Translations under genes and position numbers: made by a program | In this document: positions 55,940 through 64,000 of the stretch, piece after piece | Numbering within the stretch: position 1 is the stretch's first letter | How the letters are laid out: the number at the start of each line of letters is the position of its first letter | Notes under the pieces: generated by a model | Database searches by the model: none | What the model was told of the DNA's origin: nothing | The model's input: only the letters and a program-made list of their open reading frames with translations | Origin: WTKD01 sp965243525 | Lineage (GTDB): Bacteria > Spirochaetota > Spirochaetia > WTKD01 | DNA: 64,000 nt | NCBI GenBank assembly: GCA_965243525.1 | Contig: OZ251568.1 | Location: forward strand, 1,488,001 to 1,552,000 | Reading direction: 5' to 3'

Positions 55940-56250
55940 GATCTTTTCGACACAACATTGTTGGAACTAATCGCCCAATGACATAAATCCAAAGTAGTAG
56001 ACCTATGCGGAATATACGATAAGGGATGATTTACTCAAAGTTTATCTTCCTGTCTATATCTTTTATCTTTTCTTGTGAAATTTGAGAGAAAAAGAAGTAT
56101 CCTTAATTTTTTTGTCATCACTATACAGATAAAAATCAAGAACGCCATGTGTGAACATATCTCACAATAAGCCTATAACTTAATTTATATATAAAATATT
56201 CATTATCTATGATATATTGCTAAGGGGACTGTGTCCTAAAAGGAGTTTAT
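55940..56250 (+). other. AT-rich gap before GLUG gene C1, no gene seen
   Basis: 311 bases. TATATT at 56213-56218 is a possible -10 for C1, without a convincing -35. GGAC-TGT-GTCC forms a small hairpin just before the AAAAGGAG binding site (56238-56245). I see no conserved coding frame or RNA gene. Confidence 0.5.
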
Positions 56251-57759
56251 ATGAAATATTATGCAATGCTGTTTGTGATGGGCTTAGGGGTGGTTATTGG
56301 GTGTAGGCCTATTTCCACAGATAATATGACAGATATGGTAGTTCCAACCATAAGGCGGTTTTCTATCGATTCTCTTTCTCATGCAGCGTACGGAGATACT
56401 GAATTTTCGATTGATGCAAAAATTGATGAACCCACTCGTAACATTAAGGCCTTTGTGCCTGTTACGGATGTTACTGCATTGTCAATCAGTGTTACTATCC
56501 CGAAGAACGTGACGTTGAGAGATCCCTTGGGGCAAACATATACTTCCCAAGATTCAAATACTCCGATAGAGCTTAATCTTGATGCTACGAACCAGGTTAG
56601 TCTTATAGTTGAGCATGGACGTGATTCAAGAGCATACACCGTGCATGTAGTATCGGGGTATATTCCTATTTTCGTTGAAAGTGATTTTTCATATGTACGG
56701 AACAATCTTGGAGAACGTTTTGTTCTTGTGGAAGATATTGTATTGACTGAAGATTTTGAACCTATCGCACCTGACACGGATTCAAGTGCAGGAAATTATC
56801 AAGGAACTCCCTTTACGGGAATTTTTGAAGGAAATGGAAAGGCAATTAGTAATTTAAAGATATCGATGAGCAGAAGGGATTATGTGGGATTCTTTGGAAT
56901 GATATCAGAAGGGATAGTACGTAATCTCGTGCTTGAACTTGCGTCAGGGGATGCGAGCAATCCTAGCATAGAAGGAAAAGACAGAGTAGGTGCGTTAGTA
57001 GGGGAGAATAAGGGAAGAGTGGAGCATGTTCATGTGAGAGAAGGCTATGTGAAAGGAGGGATTGTAGTCGGAGGATTGGTTGGATACAACAATGTAGGTA
57101 CTGTCGAAGGCAGTTCTGTAAATGGAACAGTGAGGGGTAACAGTTTTGCTGGTGGCCTGGTGGGATTTAACCAACAGAACAGCTCAGTATCAACGAGTTA
57201 TGCAATCGGAACAGTGATAGGTGGCAATTATATGGGTGGATTAATAGGAAACAACGATGCTCTTGTAACAAAAAGTTATGCTGATGTAATGGTGAGTGGG
57301 ACTAGCTTTATTGGTGGTTTGGTGGGATACAATGACGATGATGGGTTGATATCAAATAGTTATGCAATTGGAACAGTGACAGGCGATGGAAGTATAGGTG
57401 GCCTGGTGGGGTATAATAGTTTGGGTTCTATATCAAGAAGTTACGCAACAGGATTGGTGACGGGTACTGGTAATGTAGGTGGGTTAATAGGGGCAAACAG
57501 TTCTGACAGTGTGACAATGAGTTATTTCGATGCAGTGATGACAACCCCAGTTGAGATAGCAGGGGTTCATCAGGCGGTTGGTAATGATGCTAATTATCAA
57601 GGAGTCGCTGCCTATTATACAACGAATCGTGCTGTGCGTATTGCCAATGCTATAACTGCGGCCCTTGTTACTCAAACTCAGTTTCCTAGTTGGGATTTCA
57701 CCGCTATTTGGATAATGCAAGAAGGTGAATGGCCCACACTACGTCCGATTCAACCCTAA
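56251..57759 (+). CDS. GLUG-repeat lipoprotein C1
   Basis: 502 residues. Short signal with lipobox VIGC, C18. A beta-sandwich with a different sequence from the A group (RFSIDSLSHAAYGDTEF), then the beta-helix (LVEDIVLTEDFEPIAPD, GIFEGNGKAISNLK) and about seven GLUG repeats (GGLVGYNNVG, NSYAIGTVTG). Tail IWIMQEGEWPTLRPIQP, which lacks the LAWQQ ending of the minus-strand group. Binding site AAAAGGAG. Its last ~90 coding bases and its terminator are nearly identical to those of C2. Confidence 0.87.
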   Translation: MKYYAMLFVMGLGVVIGCRPISTDNMTDMVVPTIRRFSIDSLSHAAYGDTEFSIDAKIDEPTRNIKAFVPVTDVTALSISVTIPKNVTLRDPLGQTYTSQDSNTPIELNLDATNQVSLIVEHGRDSRAYTVHVVSGYIPIFVESDFSYVRNNLGERFVLVEDIVLTEDFEPIAPDTDSSAGNYQGTPFTGIFEGNGKAISNLKISMSRRDYVGFFGMISEGIVRNLVLELASGDASNPSIEGKDRVGALVGENKGRVEHVHVREGYVKGGIVVGGLVGYNNVGTVEGSSVNGTVRGNSFAGGLVGFNQQNSSVSTSYAIGTVIGGNYMGGLIGNNDALVTKSYADVMVSGTSFIGGLVGYNDDDGLISNSYAIGTVTGDGSIGGLVGYNSLGSISRSYATGLVTGTGNVGGLIGANSSDSVTMSYFDAVMTTPVEIAGVHQAVGNDANYQGVAAYYTTNRAVRIANAITAALVTQTQFPSWDFTAIWIMQEGEWPTLRPIQP

Positions 57760-57787
57760 CAGCAATGACAAATATATAAACCACATG

Positions 57788-57820
57788 AATCCCCTCTTTT
57801 CAAGAGGGGATTTTGTTATT
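57788..57820 (+). terminator. Terminator of GLUG gene C1
   Basis: AATCCCCTCTT (57788-57798) and AAGAGGGGATT (57802-57812), then TTTTGTTATT and the conserved ATTCAAGCAGGACGATGTC. Confidence 0.9.
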
Positions 57821-57888
57821 CAAGCAGGACGATGTCTATAGCGGAACCGAAGTTATTTGATGTTGACCTGGTGCAGATGATGTGACCG

Positions 57889-57968
57889 ACACCTACGTTG
57901 ACAAAATTGCAGCATCTCTAAGCTCAGCACTTATAACCTATATGAAAAATTCTTCTTTTGAAAAGGGC
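57889..57968 (+). pseudogene. Relic of the 3' end of a lost GLUG gene
   Basis: CACCTACGTTGACAAAATTGCAGCA with CTAAGCTCAGCA matches the end and downstream sequence of C3 (60864-60912: stop codon of ...CCAACACTACGTTGAC, AAAAATTGCAGCA, CTAAGCTCAACA). It is followed by TATATGAAAAATTCTTCTTTTGAAAAGGG, a decayed form of the terminator. Nothing of the beta-helix remains. The left boundary is uncertain, because GTGACC just before belongs to the repeated tail module. Confidence 0.6.
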
Positions 57969-58068
57969 AGATAATCTCTAAGCTTAGGATTTGCCTTTCT
58001 TTCTCTACATGAACATGCTACTATATACACATATATATAGGTATTATTAGGTATAAAAGGGACATCGT

Positions 58069-59124
58069 ATGACAAGAAATCAACACTCCAAACTCCTACT
58101 CTGTGGAATAGCAGCAGTAGTATTCAGCATTGTAGTAATCAGTTGTGACGGAGCGAATCCTGCTGAGGTGTATATTATGATTTACAGTGAAGCTGATCTT
58201 CAGATGGTACGGAATAATCTCACCGGAAACTTTAGGCTTATGAATAATATCAACCTAGACGTTGGTCTAAATAGAAATTTTAAACAGATAGCACCGGACA
58301 GATTACCTGGAACAGCTAGTTATCAAGGAGAGCCTTTTACTGGAACCTTTGACGGAAATAATAAAACCATCAGTGAGGTGAGAATAGTACGACCATTGGA
58401 TGAGTATGTAGGATTCTTTGGGAAGATAGGAAAGGGAGGAATCGTCCGAAATCTAAGGCTCGTTCTTGCAGATGGAAATGCAGACAAACCCAGTATAGCG
58501 GGAACTTATTTCGTAGGAGCACTTGCGGGAAGCAGTGAGGGTGTAATTAGCAATGTTGGTGTTGAAGGAGGATATGTGAAAGGAACCCATAGTGATGCTG
58601 GTGGATTGGTGGGGTATATGTGGAAAAGCAGTATTACCAAAAGCTATTATGTAACAGGAACTGTGTCAGGAATCCATGACGTTGGTGGCCTGGCAGGAGA
58701 TGTAAACAAAAGTAAGATCACCAACAGCTATACTACGGGAACTGTGTCAGGAGTCTATGACGTTGGTGGACTAGTGGGAGAGATGGCCGGTAGAATTACC
58801 AACAGCTATGCTACGGGAATCGTATCAGGAGTTCGTGATGTTGGTGGATTAGTAGGATATATGTTCGAAGGATGGACTACCGCCAGTTATTTTGATGTAG
58901 TTCTTACCGGACAAACACAGGGAGTTGGTGATTGGTATTTTTATACATTAGACGGAATTTCTTCCTATTACACGTATGCAGAAGGAAATCAAAAGGTATA
59001 CACGGAGCCTTTTGGCGGTGGTAACGAGATAGAAGAACAAACTCAGTTTCCTGGTTGGGATTTCACGGCTATTTGGATAATGCAAGAAGGTGAATGGCCC
59101 ACATTACGTTCGATTCAACCCTAA
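58069..59124 (+). CDS. GLUG-repeat lipoprotein C2 (short form)
   Basis: 351 residues. Lipobox VISC, C26. No beta-sandwich; YIMIYSEADLQMVRNNL leads into the beta-helix (RLMNNINLDVGLNRNFKQIAPD). About five GLUG repeats (GGLVGYMWKSSITKSY, GGLVGEMAGRITNSYATG) and the tail IWIMQEGEWPTLRSIQP as in C1. The lipobox region resembles subfamily A (VVFSIVVISC), another cross-cluster mixture. AAGGGA about seven bases before ATG. Confidence 0.85.
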   Translation: MTRNQHSKLLLCGIAAVVFSIVVISCDGANPAEVYIMIYSEADLQMVRNNLTGNFRLMNNINLDVGLNRNFKQIAPDRLPGTASYQGEPFTGTFDGNNKTISEVRIVRPLDEYVGFFGKIGKGGIVRNLRLVLADGNADKPSIAGTYFVGALAGSSEGVISNVGVEGGYVKGTHSDAGGLVGYMWKSSITKSYYVTGTVSGIHDVGGLAGDVNKSKITNSYTTGTVSGVYDVGGLVGEMAGRITNSYATGIVSGVRDVGGLVGYMFEGWTTASYFDVVLTGQTQGVGDWYFYTLDGISSYYTYAEGNQKVYTEPFGGGNEIEEQTQFPGWDFTAIWIMQEGEWPTLRSIQP

Positions 59125-59152
59125 CAGTAATGACAAATATATGAACCACATG

Positions 59153-59180
59153 AATCTCCTCTTTTCCAGAGGGGATTTTG
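59153..59180 (+). terminator. Terminator of GLUG gene C2
   Basis: AATCTCCTCT (59153-59162) pairs with AGAGGGGATT (59168-59177), one wobble pair, followed by TTTTG and ATTCAAGCAGAA. The tail module breaks off after AGCAGAA, unlike after C1 and C3. Confidence 0.8.
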
Positions 59181-59410
59181 TTATTCAAGCAGAAAAAGCG
59201 TGTTGTGTGATGTAGCGCATAAAACTGTGTTTTCTACAGCAATTCTTTTCGCTGGAAATTCTACATCGACAATTTGAGAACAGCACAATTAAGTTGTATC
59301 TATGCGAAGCTAGGAATCGAATTCTGGTTGCCAACTTACGAGATACACCATAAAAATGTAAACATTCTTTTTTTTAGGCTAAAATGTTAAAAATCTCCGC
59401 ATGAAATCAC
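59181..59410 (+). other. Spacer between C2 and C3, no gene seen
   Basis: 230 bases between the C2 terminator and the C3 promoter. It holds one imperfect inverted repeat (AACATT with AATGTT around 59364-59391). I see no coding frame or relic with confidence. Confidence 0.5.
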
Positions 59411-59438
59411 TTGTTATTTACATAGTTTGCACTATATT
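59411..59438 (+). promoter_or_regulatory. Promoter of GLUG gene C3
   Basis: TTGTTA (59411-59416), 16 bases, TATATT (59433-59438). AAGGAG (59477-59482) serves the ATG at 59492. Confidence 0.6.
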
Positions 59439-59491
59439 CCTTCTATAGGCCAATTTACAAAAAATTGTCCTATTCTAAGGAGATACATGAT

Positions 59492-60877
59492 ATGAAGAAA
59501 TATCTGTTATTAACAATATTGTTGGTATTTGTAAGCATCGTGATCATCAGCTGTGGTGGGGCCGGTGCGGGAGATCAAACTTCGGTATTTGTACCTCCGA
59601 TCATTTCGAAGTTTTCTTTTGGTCCGTTTCTTACAACTCATTATCAGATGAATTATAAATTCATGATGGAAGCAGAGATAGATGAGCGCGCAAAGAGTAT
59701 TAGCTTTGATAAAATCATACCGAGGGTAGATGTAGATTCTATTCTGGTGGAGATAGAGATAGCTCAAGGAGCAAGGCTCACCGCTGATGATCAAACACAC
59801 GATGGACCTCTAGTATCTTTTACATTTGATCCATCGCTTACAACAATCACCATAGAAGAAGCAGGCAGAACCCATGACTATTCTCTTTCACTAACACCGA
59901 CGAAGTTGACAACACTACACCCAGTACTCGATGATCAACAATCTCTTGATATTGGGGGTGGCGGCACTGCATATGCGGTGGCTATTTTTGCAGAAGCAAA
60001 CTTTGCGTATGTACGCAATAACCTTGAGAAGTATTTTATTCTTGTGAATGATATCACCCTAAAAAATGCATTTGAACCGATAGGGGATTTCAATACAGGC
60101 TTTAAAGGGTTTTTTGATGGAGGCGGCAAAACCATTAGAAATTTTAGAACAGGAAAACAGTATAATTCTGGAGTAGGTGTAGGGTTCTTTGGAAGTATTG
60201 GAACAGGAGGAACAGTTCGTGACTTGAAACTCATCCTTGCAGATGGAAATGCAGACAAACCTAGTATCGATGGGGGCCGGTACGCAGGTGCACTTGCAGG
60301 AGCTAACAAAGGGGGGTTTATTAGCAAGGTTGGCGTTGTGGGAGGATATGTGAAAGGACTTACTGGTGCTGGCGGACTGGTGGGAGTCATGTATGGTCCG
60401 AGCCGTATTGAAAACAGCTACGTAACAGGAACAGTGATAGGAGCTAATAATAACAATGCCGGTGGACTGGCAGGATTGATAAATACAAATGGACACATTG
60501 TAAGTATTAAAAACAGCTATGCGACAGGGGAAGTGATAGGAAGTGGTGGTGGCCTGGTGGGAACTATAGAAATACCTCTCTCCAATGGGGGTATTGCAAT
60601 TGAAAAAAACTATTTTGATGCAACTCTTACTGGCAAAACGAACGGAATTGGGAGTATTAAGAATAATCATCAAGTACCGACAACAATAGACATCACTACC
60701 TATTACACGCGTGGGACCGCTCCAAACCAAAAAGTGTTCACAATGGAATCTGGTGGTCGTGAGATAGAGAAAAATAATTTCTCTGATTTCGGTTGGGATT
60801 TTGTTGGTAACCCTGCGAACAATGTTGCTCCTATCTGGCATTGGCATGGTGTAGGGATGTGGCCAACACTACGTTGA
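59492..60877 (+). CDS. GLUG-repeat lipoprotein C3
   Basis: 461 residues from the ATG at 59492; the frame also opens at a TTG at 59465, but AAGGAG lies between. Lipobox IISC, C21. Beta-sandwich (KFSFGPFLTTHYQMNYKF) and beta-helix (LVNDITLKNAFEPIGDF) closely resemble A2, including MYGPSRIENSYVTGTV and NPANNVAPIW; about four GLUG repeats. The tail is GVGMWPTLR, ending earlier than the others. It lacks the 30-base linker repeats of A2. Confidence 0.87.
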   Translation: MKKYLLLTILLVFVSIVIISCGGAGAGDQTSVFVPPIISKFSFGPFLTTHYQMNYKFMMEAEIDERAKSISFDKIIPRVDVDSILVEIEIAQGARLTADDQTHDGPLVSFTFDPSLTTITIEEAGRTHDYSLSLTPTKLTTLHPVLDDQQSLDIGGGGTAYAVAIFAEANFAYVRNNLEKYFILVNDITLKNAFEPIGDFNTGFKGFFDGGGKTIRNFRTGKQYNSGVGVGFFGSIGTGGTVRDLKLILADGNADKPSIDGGRYAGALAGANKGGFISKVGVVGGYVKGLTGAGGLVGVMYGPSRIENSYVTGTVIGANNNNAGGLAGLINTNGHIVSIKNSYATGEVIGSGGGLVGTIEIPLSNGGIAIEKNYFDATLTGKTNGIGSIKNNHQVPTTIDITTYYTRGTAPNQKVFTMESGGREIEKNNFSDFGWDFVGNPANNVAPIWHWHGVGMWPTLR

Positions 60878-60919
60878 CAAAAATTGCAGCAATTCTAAGC
60901 TCAACAATATAAATACATG

Positions 60920-60950
60920 AATCTCCTCTTTTCAAGAGGGGATTCTATTA
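60920..60950 (+). terminator. Terminator of GLUG gene C3
   Basis: AATCTCCTCTT (60920-60930) and AAGAGGGGATT (60934-60944), then CTATTATTCAAACAGAACGATGTC, the conserved tail. Confidence 0.85.
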
Positions 60951-61091
60951 TTCAAACAGAACGATGTCGACAATAGAACCGAAGACAGTGGTATTGACCT
61001 GATGCAGCGAAGTGACCAAGTTTTGCCTGGCAATAAGCAATTAATCAATGCGTGTTATAGTGAACGTGAAAATTGAATTTACTATAGAATA

Positions 61092-61499
61092 TTATCGATT
61101 TTGCTTCTTTATTTTTTCCGATAACTCTTGTTCCTTTTTCGCTATATCAGGACCAAAATCCTCTGGTTCAAACAATCTGCGAAGTTCCAAAACAGCACCT
61201 TCTTCCATGGGAGCACGCTTTACCCATTCCATCGCCTCTTCCTGAGATTTTGTTTGCCATATCCAAAATCCGGCAATTTCTGAAGCAGGTCCATCGTTGA
61301 ACAACTTCCCTCCCTCTTTCGAAAAATGAATTTTTCTTCCTTGTGATGGGGGATGCAATCCACCGCCGTCGACCATGATCCCTGCTTTGATCAATGCCTC
61401 GTTGTACCTATGCATCGCCTCAAAATGTTCAGGCTCAGGCATCACACCGGCCTCATACTTCTTGAAATCTCCTGGATAAACAAAAACCATAAATTTCAT
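61092..61499 (-). CDS. YCII-related (DGPF domain) protein
   Basis: 135 residues with the ferredoxin-like YCII fold: MKFMVFVYPGDFKKYEAG at the start and DGPASEIAGFWIWQTKSQEEAMEWVKRAP in the core. Such proteins are found alone or beside sigma factors; their role is not settled. The C-terminal 25 residues are charged. AAGGAG lies before the start. No sigma factor gene is nearby. Confidence 0.88.
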   Translation of the reverse strand: MKFMVFVYPGDFKKYEAGVMPEPEHFEAMHRYNEALIKAGIMVDGGGLHPPSQGRKIHFSKEGGKLFNDGPASEIAGFWIWQTKSQEEAMEWVKRAPMEEGAVLELRRLFEPEDFGPDIAKKEQELSEKIKKQNR

Positions 61500-61528
61500 A
61501 TCTATCTCCTTTTGTCTATGTATAAATA

Positions 61529-61557
61529 GTTATACTGTTTTTCATCGTTATAGTCGA
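61529..61557 (-). promoter_or_regulatory. Promoter of the YCII gene
   Basis: On the minus strand TCGACT (61557-61552), 17 bases, TATAAC (61534-61529), about 30 bases before the AUG. Confidence 0.55.
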
Positions 61558-61629
61558 GTTGAAGCAAAACTTGGCAATAACGTTGTTATTTCTTAGATCG
61601 ATTGATTTTTCTATATTGAATTAAAATCA

Positions 61630-62298
61630 CTATAGTTCACCGTGTTCTTTAAAGCTGTAATACCCCTTTGTGCTGAAAATAATGTGGTCAAGAAGGGGAA
61701 TACCCAAGATCTCACTGGCCTCTTTGATTCTCTTGGTGGATGTAATATCTTCAATGCTGGGGTCGACGTAGCCGCTGGGATGATTATGCGCAACGATAAT
61801 GCTTGTTGCACGTAGTTTTATTGCATCACAGAACACCTCGCGCGGATGGACAAGTGTCTGATTAATCAACCCTATCGATACAATCGAATGGGAAATGATA
61901 GTATGAGCACCGTTGAGATAAACCGACAGGAAATATTCTTGATATTTGTTTGCATAGTTTTTCAGCAAGGGAAGCAGGTCCTGAGGAGCGTTGATTTTTT
62001 CTGTTGTAGGAAGCAAAATACGCTTGCACAATTCAAGCATCGCCACAATTGATGTTGATTTTGCTAATCCAAGTCCCTTGAGGGTCAATAATGATTGAAC
62101 ATCTACGGTGTAATTGCTTTTTTCGAGGTAGGCAAGCAAATCCTCAGCAAGTTTCATAACGTTTTTTGATTTTGTCCCACTTCCCAATATGACTGCTAAA
62201 AGTTCGGTATCCTTTAGATGATTGGCACCCCGGTCATAGAGAAGCCCTCGTGGATTTATTTTTTTTACATCTTGTGAAGATTTTCCTTTGTACAACAT
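61630..62298 (-). CDS. radC: RadC/JAMM-domain protein
   Basis: 222 residues. An N-terminal helix-hairpin-helix region (LLTLKGLGLAKS) and a JAMM metalloprotease-like domain with AHNHPSGYVDPSIED, the His-His-Asp zinc site, and LIVHP-like VHPREVF. Historically linked to DNA repair, but the biochemical role is unproven. The start has TATACT directly before the ATG and no Shine-Dalgarno sequence. Confidence 0.93.
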   Translation of the reverse strand: MLYKGKSSQDVKKINPRGLLYDRGANHLKDTELLAVILGSGTKSKNVMKLAEDLLAYLEKSNYTVDVQSLLTLKGLGLAKSTSIVAMLELCKRILLPTTEKINAPQDLLPLLKNYANKYQEYFLSVYLNGAHTIISHSIVSIGLINQTLVHPREVFCDAIKLRATSIIVAHNHPSGYVDPSIEDITSTKRIKEASEILGIPLLDHIIFSTKGYYSFKEHGEL

Positions 62299-62408
62299 AG
62301 TATATAAACGTCCTGACTGTTCAAATTGATTTGAAAACAGATAGTGATTATGGAAATAGTGCTGCTATTCTCAGCGGGTAAGTATGATGTCGAGTTAGGG
62401 AGGCACCC

Positions 62409-64000
62409 CTATGTGGCTTTGTTTGCGATCAATTTCCAAAAAACAACGTGGTAATCGCCATCGGCATCGGGAATACGCAATCCTTGGTGTTTGAGATAGG
62501 CAGCATTGTACGTTTTATCTGTTTTGCTATCGGTATAGCTTGACCATCGATCATTGTTGATTGGCGGTAGTGCAAGTTGCTGTGTTAACATAACTCCGGG
62601 TTTCAATGGCCGTGCATAGAAGATATAGAGCCGTTCACCCTGGTTTGCGGAAATCATCCATGCATATTCTGAGGATATTTCACGTGTTGAATGATTGTTT
62701 TGCGATGATTGCAGGGGTCCAAGGAGTCGATACCAGATGCCACTGTGAAAATCATTTCTTTCTTGCACATATTGCTCGGAGAATTGGCGGCATAGGTCTG
62801 ATTCTTCAGCAGAGAGTTCTTTTGGATTGAGTTCATATCCATAGGAATACGCCAATGCGGTGAGCGCGCGCGTAGTAATAGAAGGGGTTCTTCCGGCTTG
62901 ATGTGTAGGTATCGGGGAAACATGGGATCCCATCATTTCTGGTGGAAATACGATTGATGTACCATATTGAATTGGTAATCGTTCGATTGCATCAGTTTGA
63001 TCGCTCGTCCAAAATCGGGGGAAATAATATGCGAGTCCAAGATCAAATCTTCCTCCACCGCCTGCGCAAGATTCAAAGAGAATATCAGGAAAGCGTTTTT
63101 GCAATGTGCCAAATACAGCATAAAATCCCAACATATAGGCGTGCATGAAAGATCCTTGTTCTTCTGGGCTTCGTATCGATGATGCTGGTTCAGTCATGTT
63201 TCTGTTCATATCCCATTTTACGTAATTTGGGCGCACTTCGCTAAAAATAGCAGTCAATCGATCAAGGATATACTCCTGAACAGCAGGGTTGGAAAGATCA
63301 AGGACATATTGATTCCGAGCCTGTGTGAGTGGTCGTTCTGCAATCTGAATCGCCCATTCGGGATGCTGTGTGAACAAGGTGCTATTTGGTGATATCATTT
63401 CAGGTTCAACCCAGATGCCAAAATCAAGCCCAACCTCCCGCACTTTTTTCGCAAGGTGATCGAGTCCATTTGGAAACAACGTTGTGTTGACCCACCAGTC
63501 TCCAAGGGAAGATGTGTCATCTCTTCTCCGTGAGAACCAACCATCGTCAAGAACCAAAAGTTCTGCACCGATGCGTTTTCCGTTCTCTGCGAGCTCCACA
63601 ATCTTTTCTTCGCTGATATCGAAATACATTGCTTCCCAGCTGTTGATGATGATCTTTCGTGGAGTCTCTCTCCATCGAGGAGGAGATACAACGGTGCGAA
63701 TAGTTTGATGATATGCATGGCTCAGCCCGTTGACTCCTGTTCTACTGTGTGCGAGCACTGCCATGGGAGTGTCGATGGATTCCTGTCCTGACAGGGTCTT
63801 GTGAAATTTATAGATCCCAATGCTTATTCTGCACTGTTCATGCTCATCGAGCGAACAAGAGGCTTGGAAATTGCCACTGTATCCAAGTGCAAATCCCAAA
63901 GCTTCACCACTGTGTTCGTTGGTGTGTTGATCAAGCAAGGCGATGAATGGGGATGTTTTATGACTGCTCGCGCCATTGGATGCTGAAATCTGATGGAGTC
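62409..64000 (-). CDS. Alpha-galactosidase, GH36 (5' end outside window)
   Basis: Hydrolyses terminal alpha-galactosides such as melibiose or raffinose. The visible part has about 530 residues and the frame is open to the window edge, with ASNGASSHKTSPFIAL upstream of residues that match GH36; the TTG at 63938 is not the start. The nucleophile Asp is in YVKWDMNR, the acid/base Asp in WTSDQTDAIERL, with the WEAMYFD and LDDGWF motifs before. It ends with a beta-sandwich domain. No signal peptide can be judged. Confidence 0.92.
   Translation of the reverse strand, partial: LHQISASNGASSHKTSPFIALLDQHTNEHSGEALGFALGYSGNFQASCSLDEHEQCRISIGIYKFHKTLSGQESIDTPMAVLAHSRTGVNGLSHAYHQTIRTVVSPPRWRETPRKIIINSWEAMYFDISEEKIVELAENGKRIGAELLVLDDGWFSRRRDDTSSLGDWWVNTTLFPNGLDHLAKKVREVGLDFGIWVEPEMISPNSTLFTQHPEWAIQIAERPLTQARNQYVLDLSNPAVQEYILDRLTAIFSEVRPNYVKWDMNRNMTEPASSIRSPEEQGSFMHAYMLGFYAVFGTLQKRFPDILFESCAGGGGRFDLGLAYYFPRFWTSDQTDAIERLPIQYGTSIVFPPEMMGSHVSPIPTHQAGRTPSITTRALTALAYSYGYELNPKELSAEESDLCRQFSEQYVQERNDFHSGIWYRLLGPLQSSQNNHSTREISSEYAWMISANQGERLYIFYARPLKPGVMLTQQLALPPINNDRWSSYTDSKTDKTYNAAYLKHQGLRIPDADGDYHVVFWKLIANKAT

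Noticed and set aside
31240..61000. Integron cassette array with attC sites after each GLUG gene
   Set aside because: The hairpins have U-tracts and each gene has its own promoter; I could not find paired RYYYAAC/GTTRRRY boxes, and no integrase is in the window.
1..64000. tRNA, rRNA, riboswitch or transposon features
   Set aside because: I saw no cloverleaf-like sequence, conserved aptamer or transposase in the intergenic regions; a covariance-model search (tRNAscan-SE, Rfam) would be decisive.

Overview
The window looks like chromosome of a diderm bacterium with about 40-45% GC. A spirochaete is the best guess. The reasons are many short lipoproteins with relaxed lipoboxes (ISC, SAC, IGC), the mix of ABC uptake systems, and a ParE/ParC-like topoisomerase pair. 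This is inference from gene content; no rRNA or tRNA gene is present to confirm it, and I saw no insertion sequence, phage or CRISPR array.

Layout. 1-1660 (-): 3' truncated gene for a fused alpha/beta E1 2-oxoacid dehydrogenase, divergent from acnA (1736-4429, +). 4518-10267 (-): a long operon read bioY-bioM-bioN-trmL-proC-serS-neuB-like (biotin ECF transporter, tRNA modification, proline synthesis, seryl-tRNA synthetase, a sialic-acid-type synthase). 10432-11252: two small unknown genes, one a membrane protein. 11408-16740 (+): a sugar ABC transporter with a GH63-type hydrolase, probably for glucosyl- or mannosylglycerate. 16871-21949 (-): tpx, then rhomboid-like - prfA - prmC - rel with overlapping or touching ends. 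22047-23951 (+): ligA. 23989-27367 (-): a secreted hypothetical protein, an FAD oxidoreductase and a large unknown protein. 27510-31218 (+): the topoisomerase IV-like pair. 44518-50012 (+): a dipeptide-type ABC transporter. 50141-55866 (+): an outer-membrane protein, an S41-type lipoprotein, a glycosyltransferase, manA, a YaiI family protein and flavodiiron protein fprA. 61092-64000 (-): a YCII protein, radC and an alpha-galactosidase cut by the window end.

The striking part is a family of eleven lipoproteins with GLUG repeats: eight in tandem on the minus strand (31332-44249) and three on the plus strand (56251-60877). Each has a lipoprotein signal, sometimes a beta-sandwich domain, a beta-helix built of 4-7 GLUG repeats and a conserved C-terminal W-rich tail. 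Nearly every gene has its own sigma70-like promoter and its own terminator, followed by the same short sequence (TATTCARGCAGAACGA). The copies are mosaics: two share their first ~45 codons, two share their last ~150 bases, three share ~250-base spacers, one has ten perfect or near-perfect 30-base repeats, and one 3' relic of a lost copy is visible. This is what an expanding and recombining surface-protein repertoire looks like.

Starts given here were often moved from the longest open frame to an internal ATG, on the basis of ribosome binding sites, coupling to the upstream stop, or family alignment; each case is stated.
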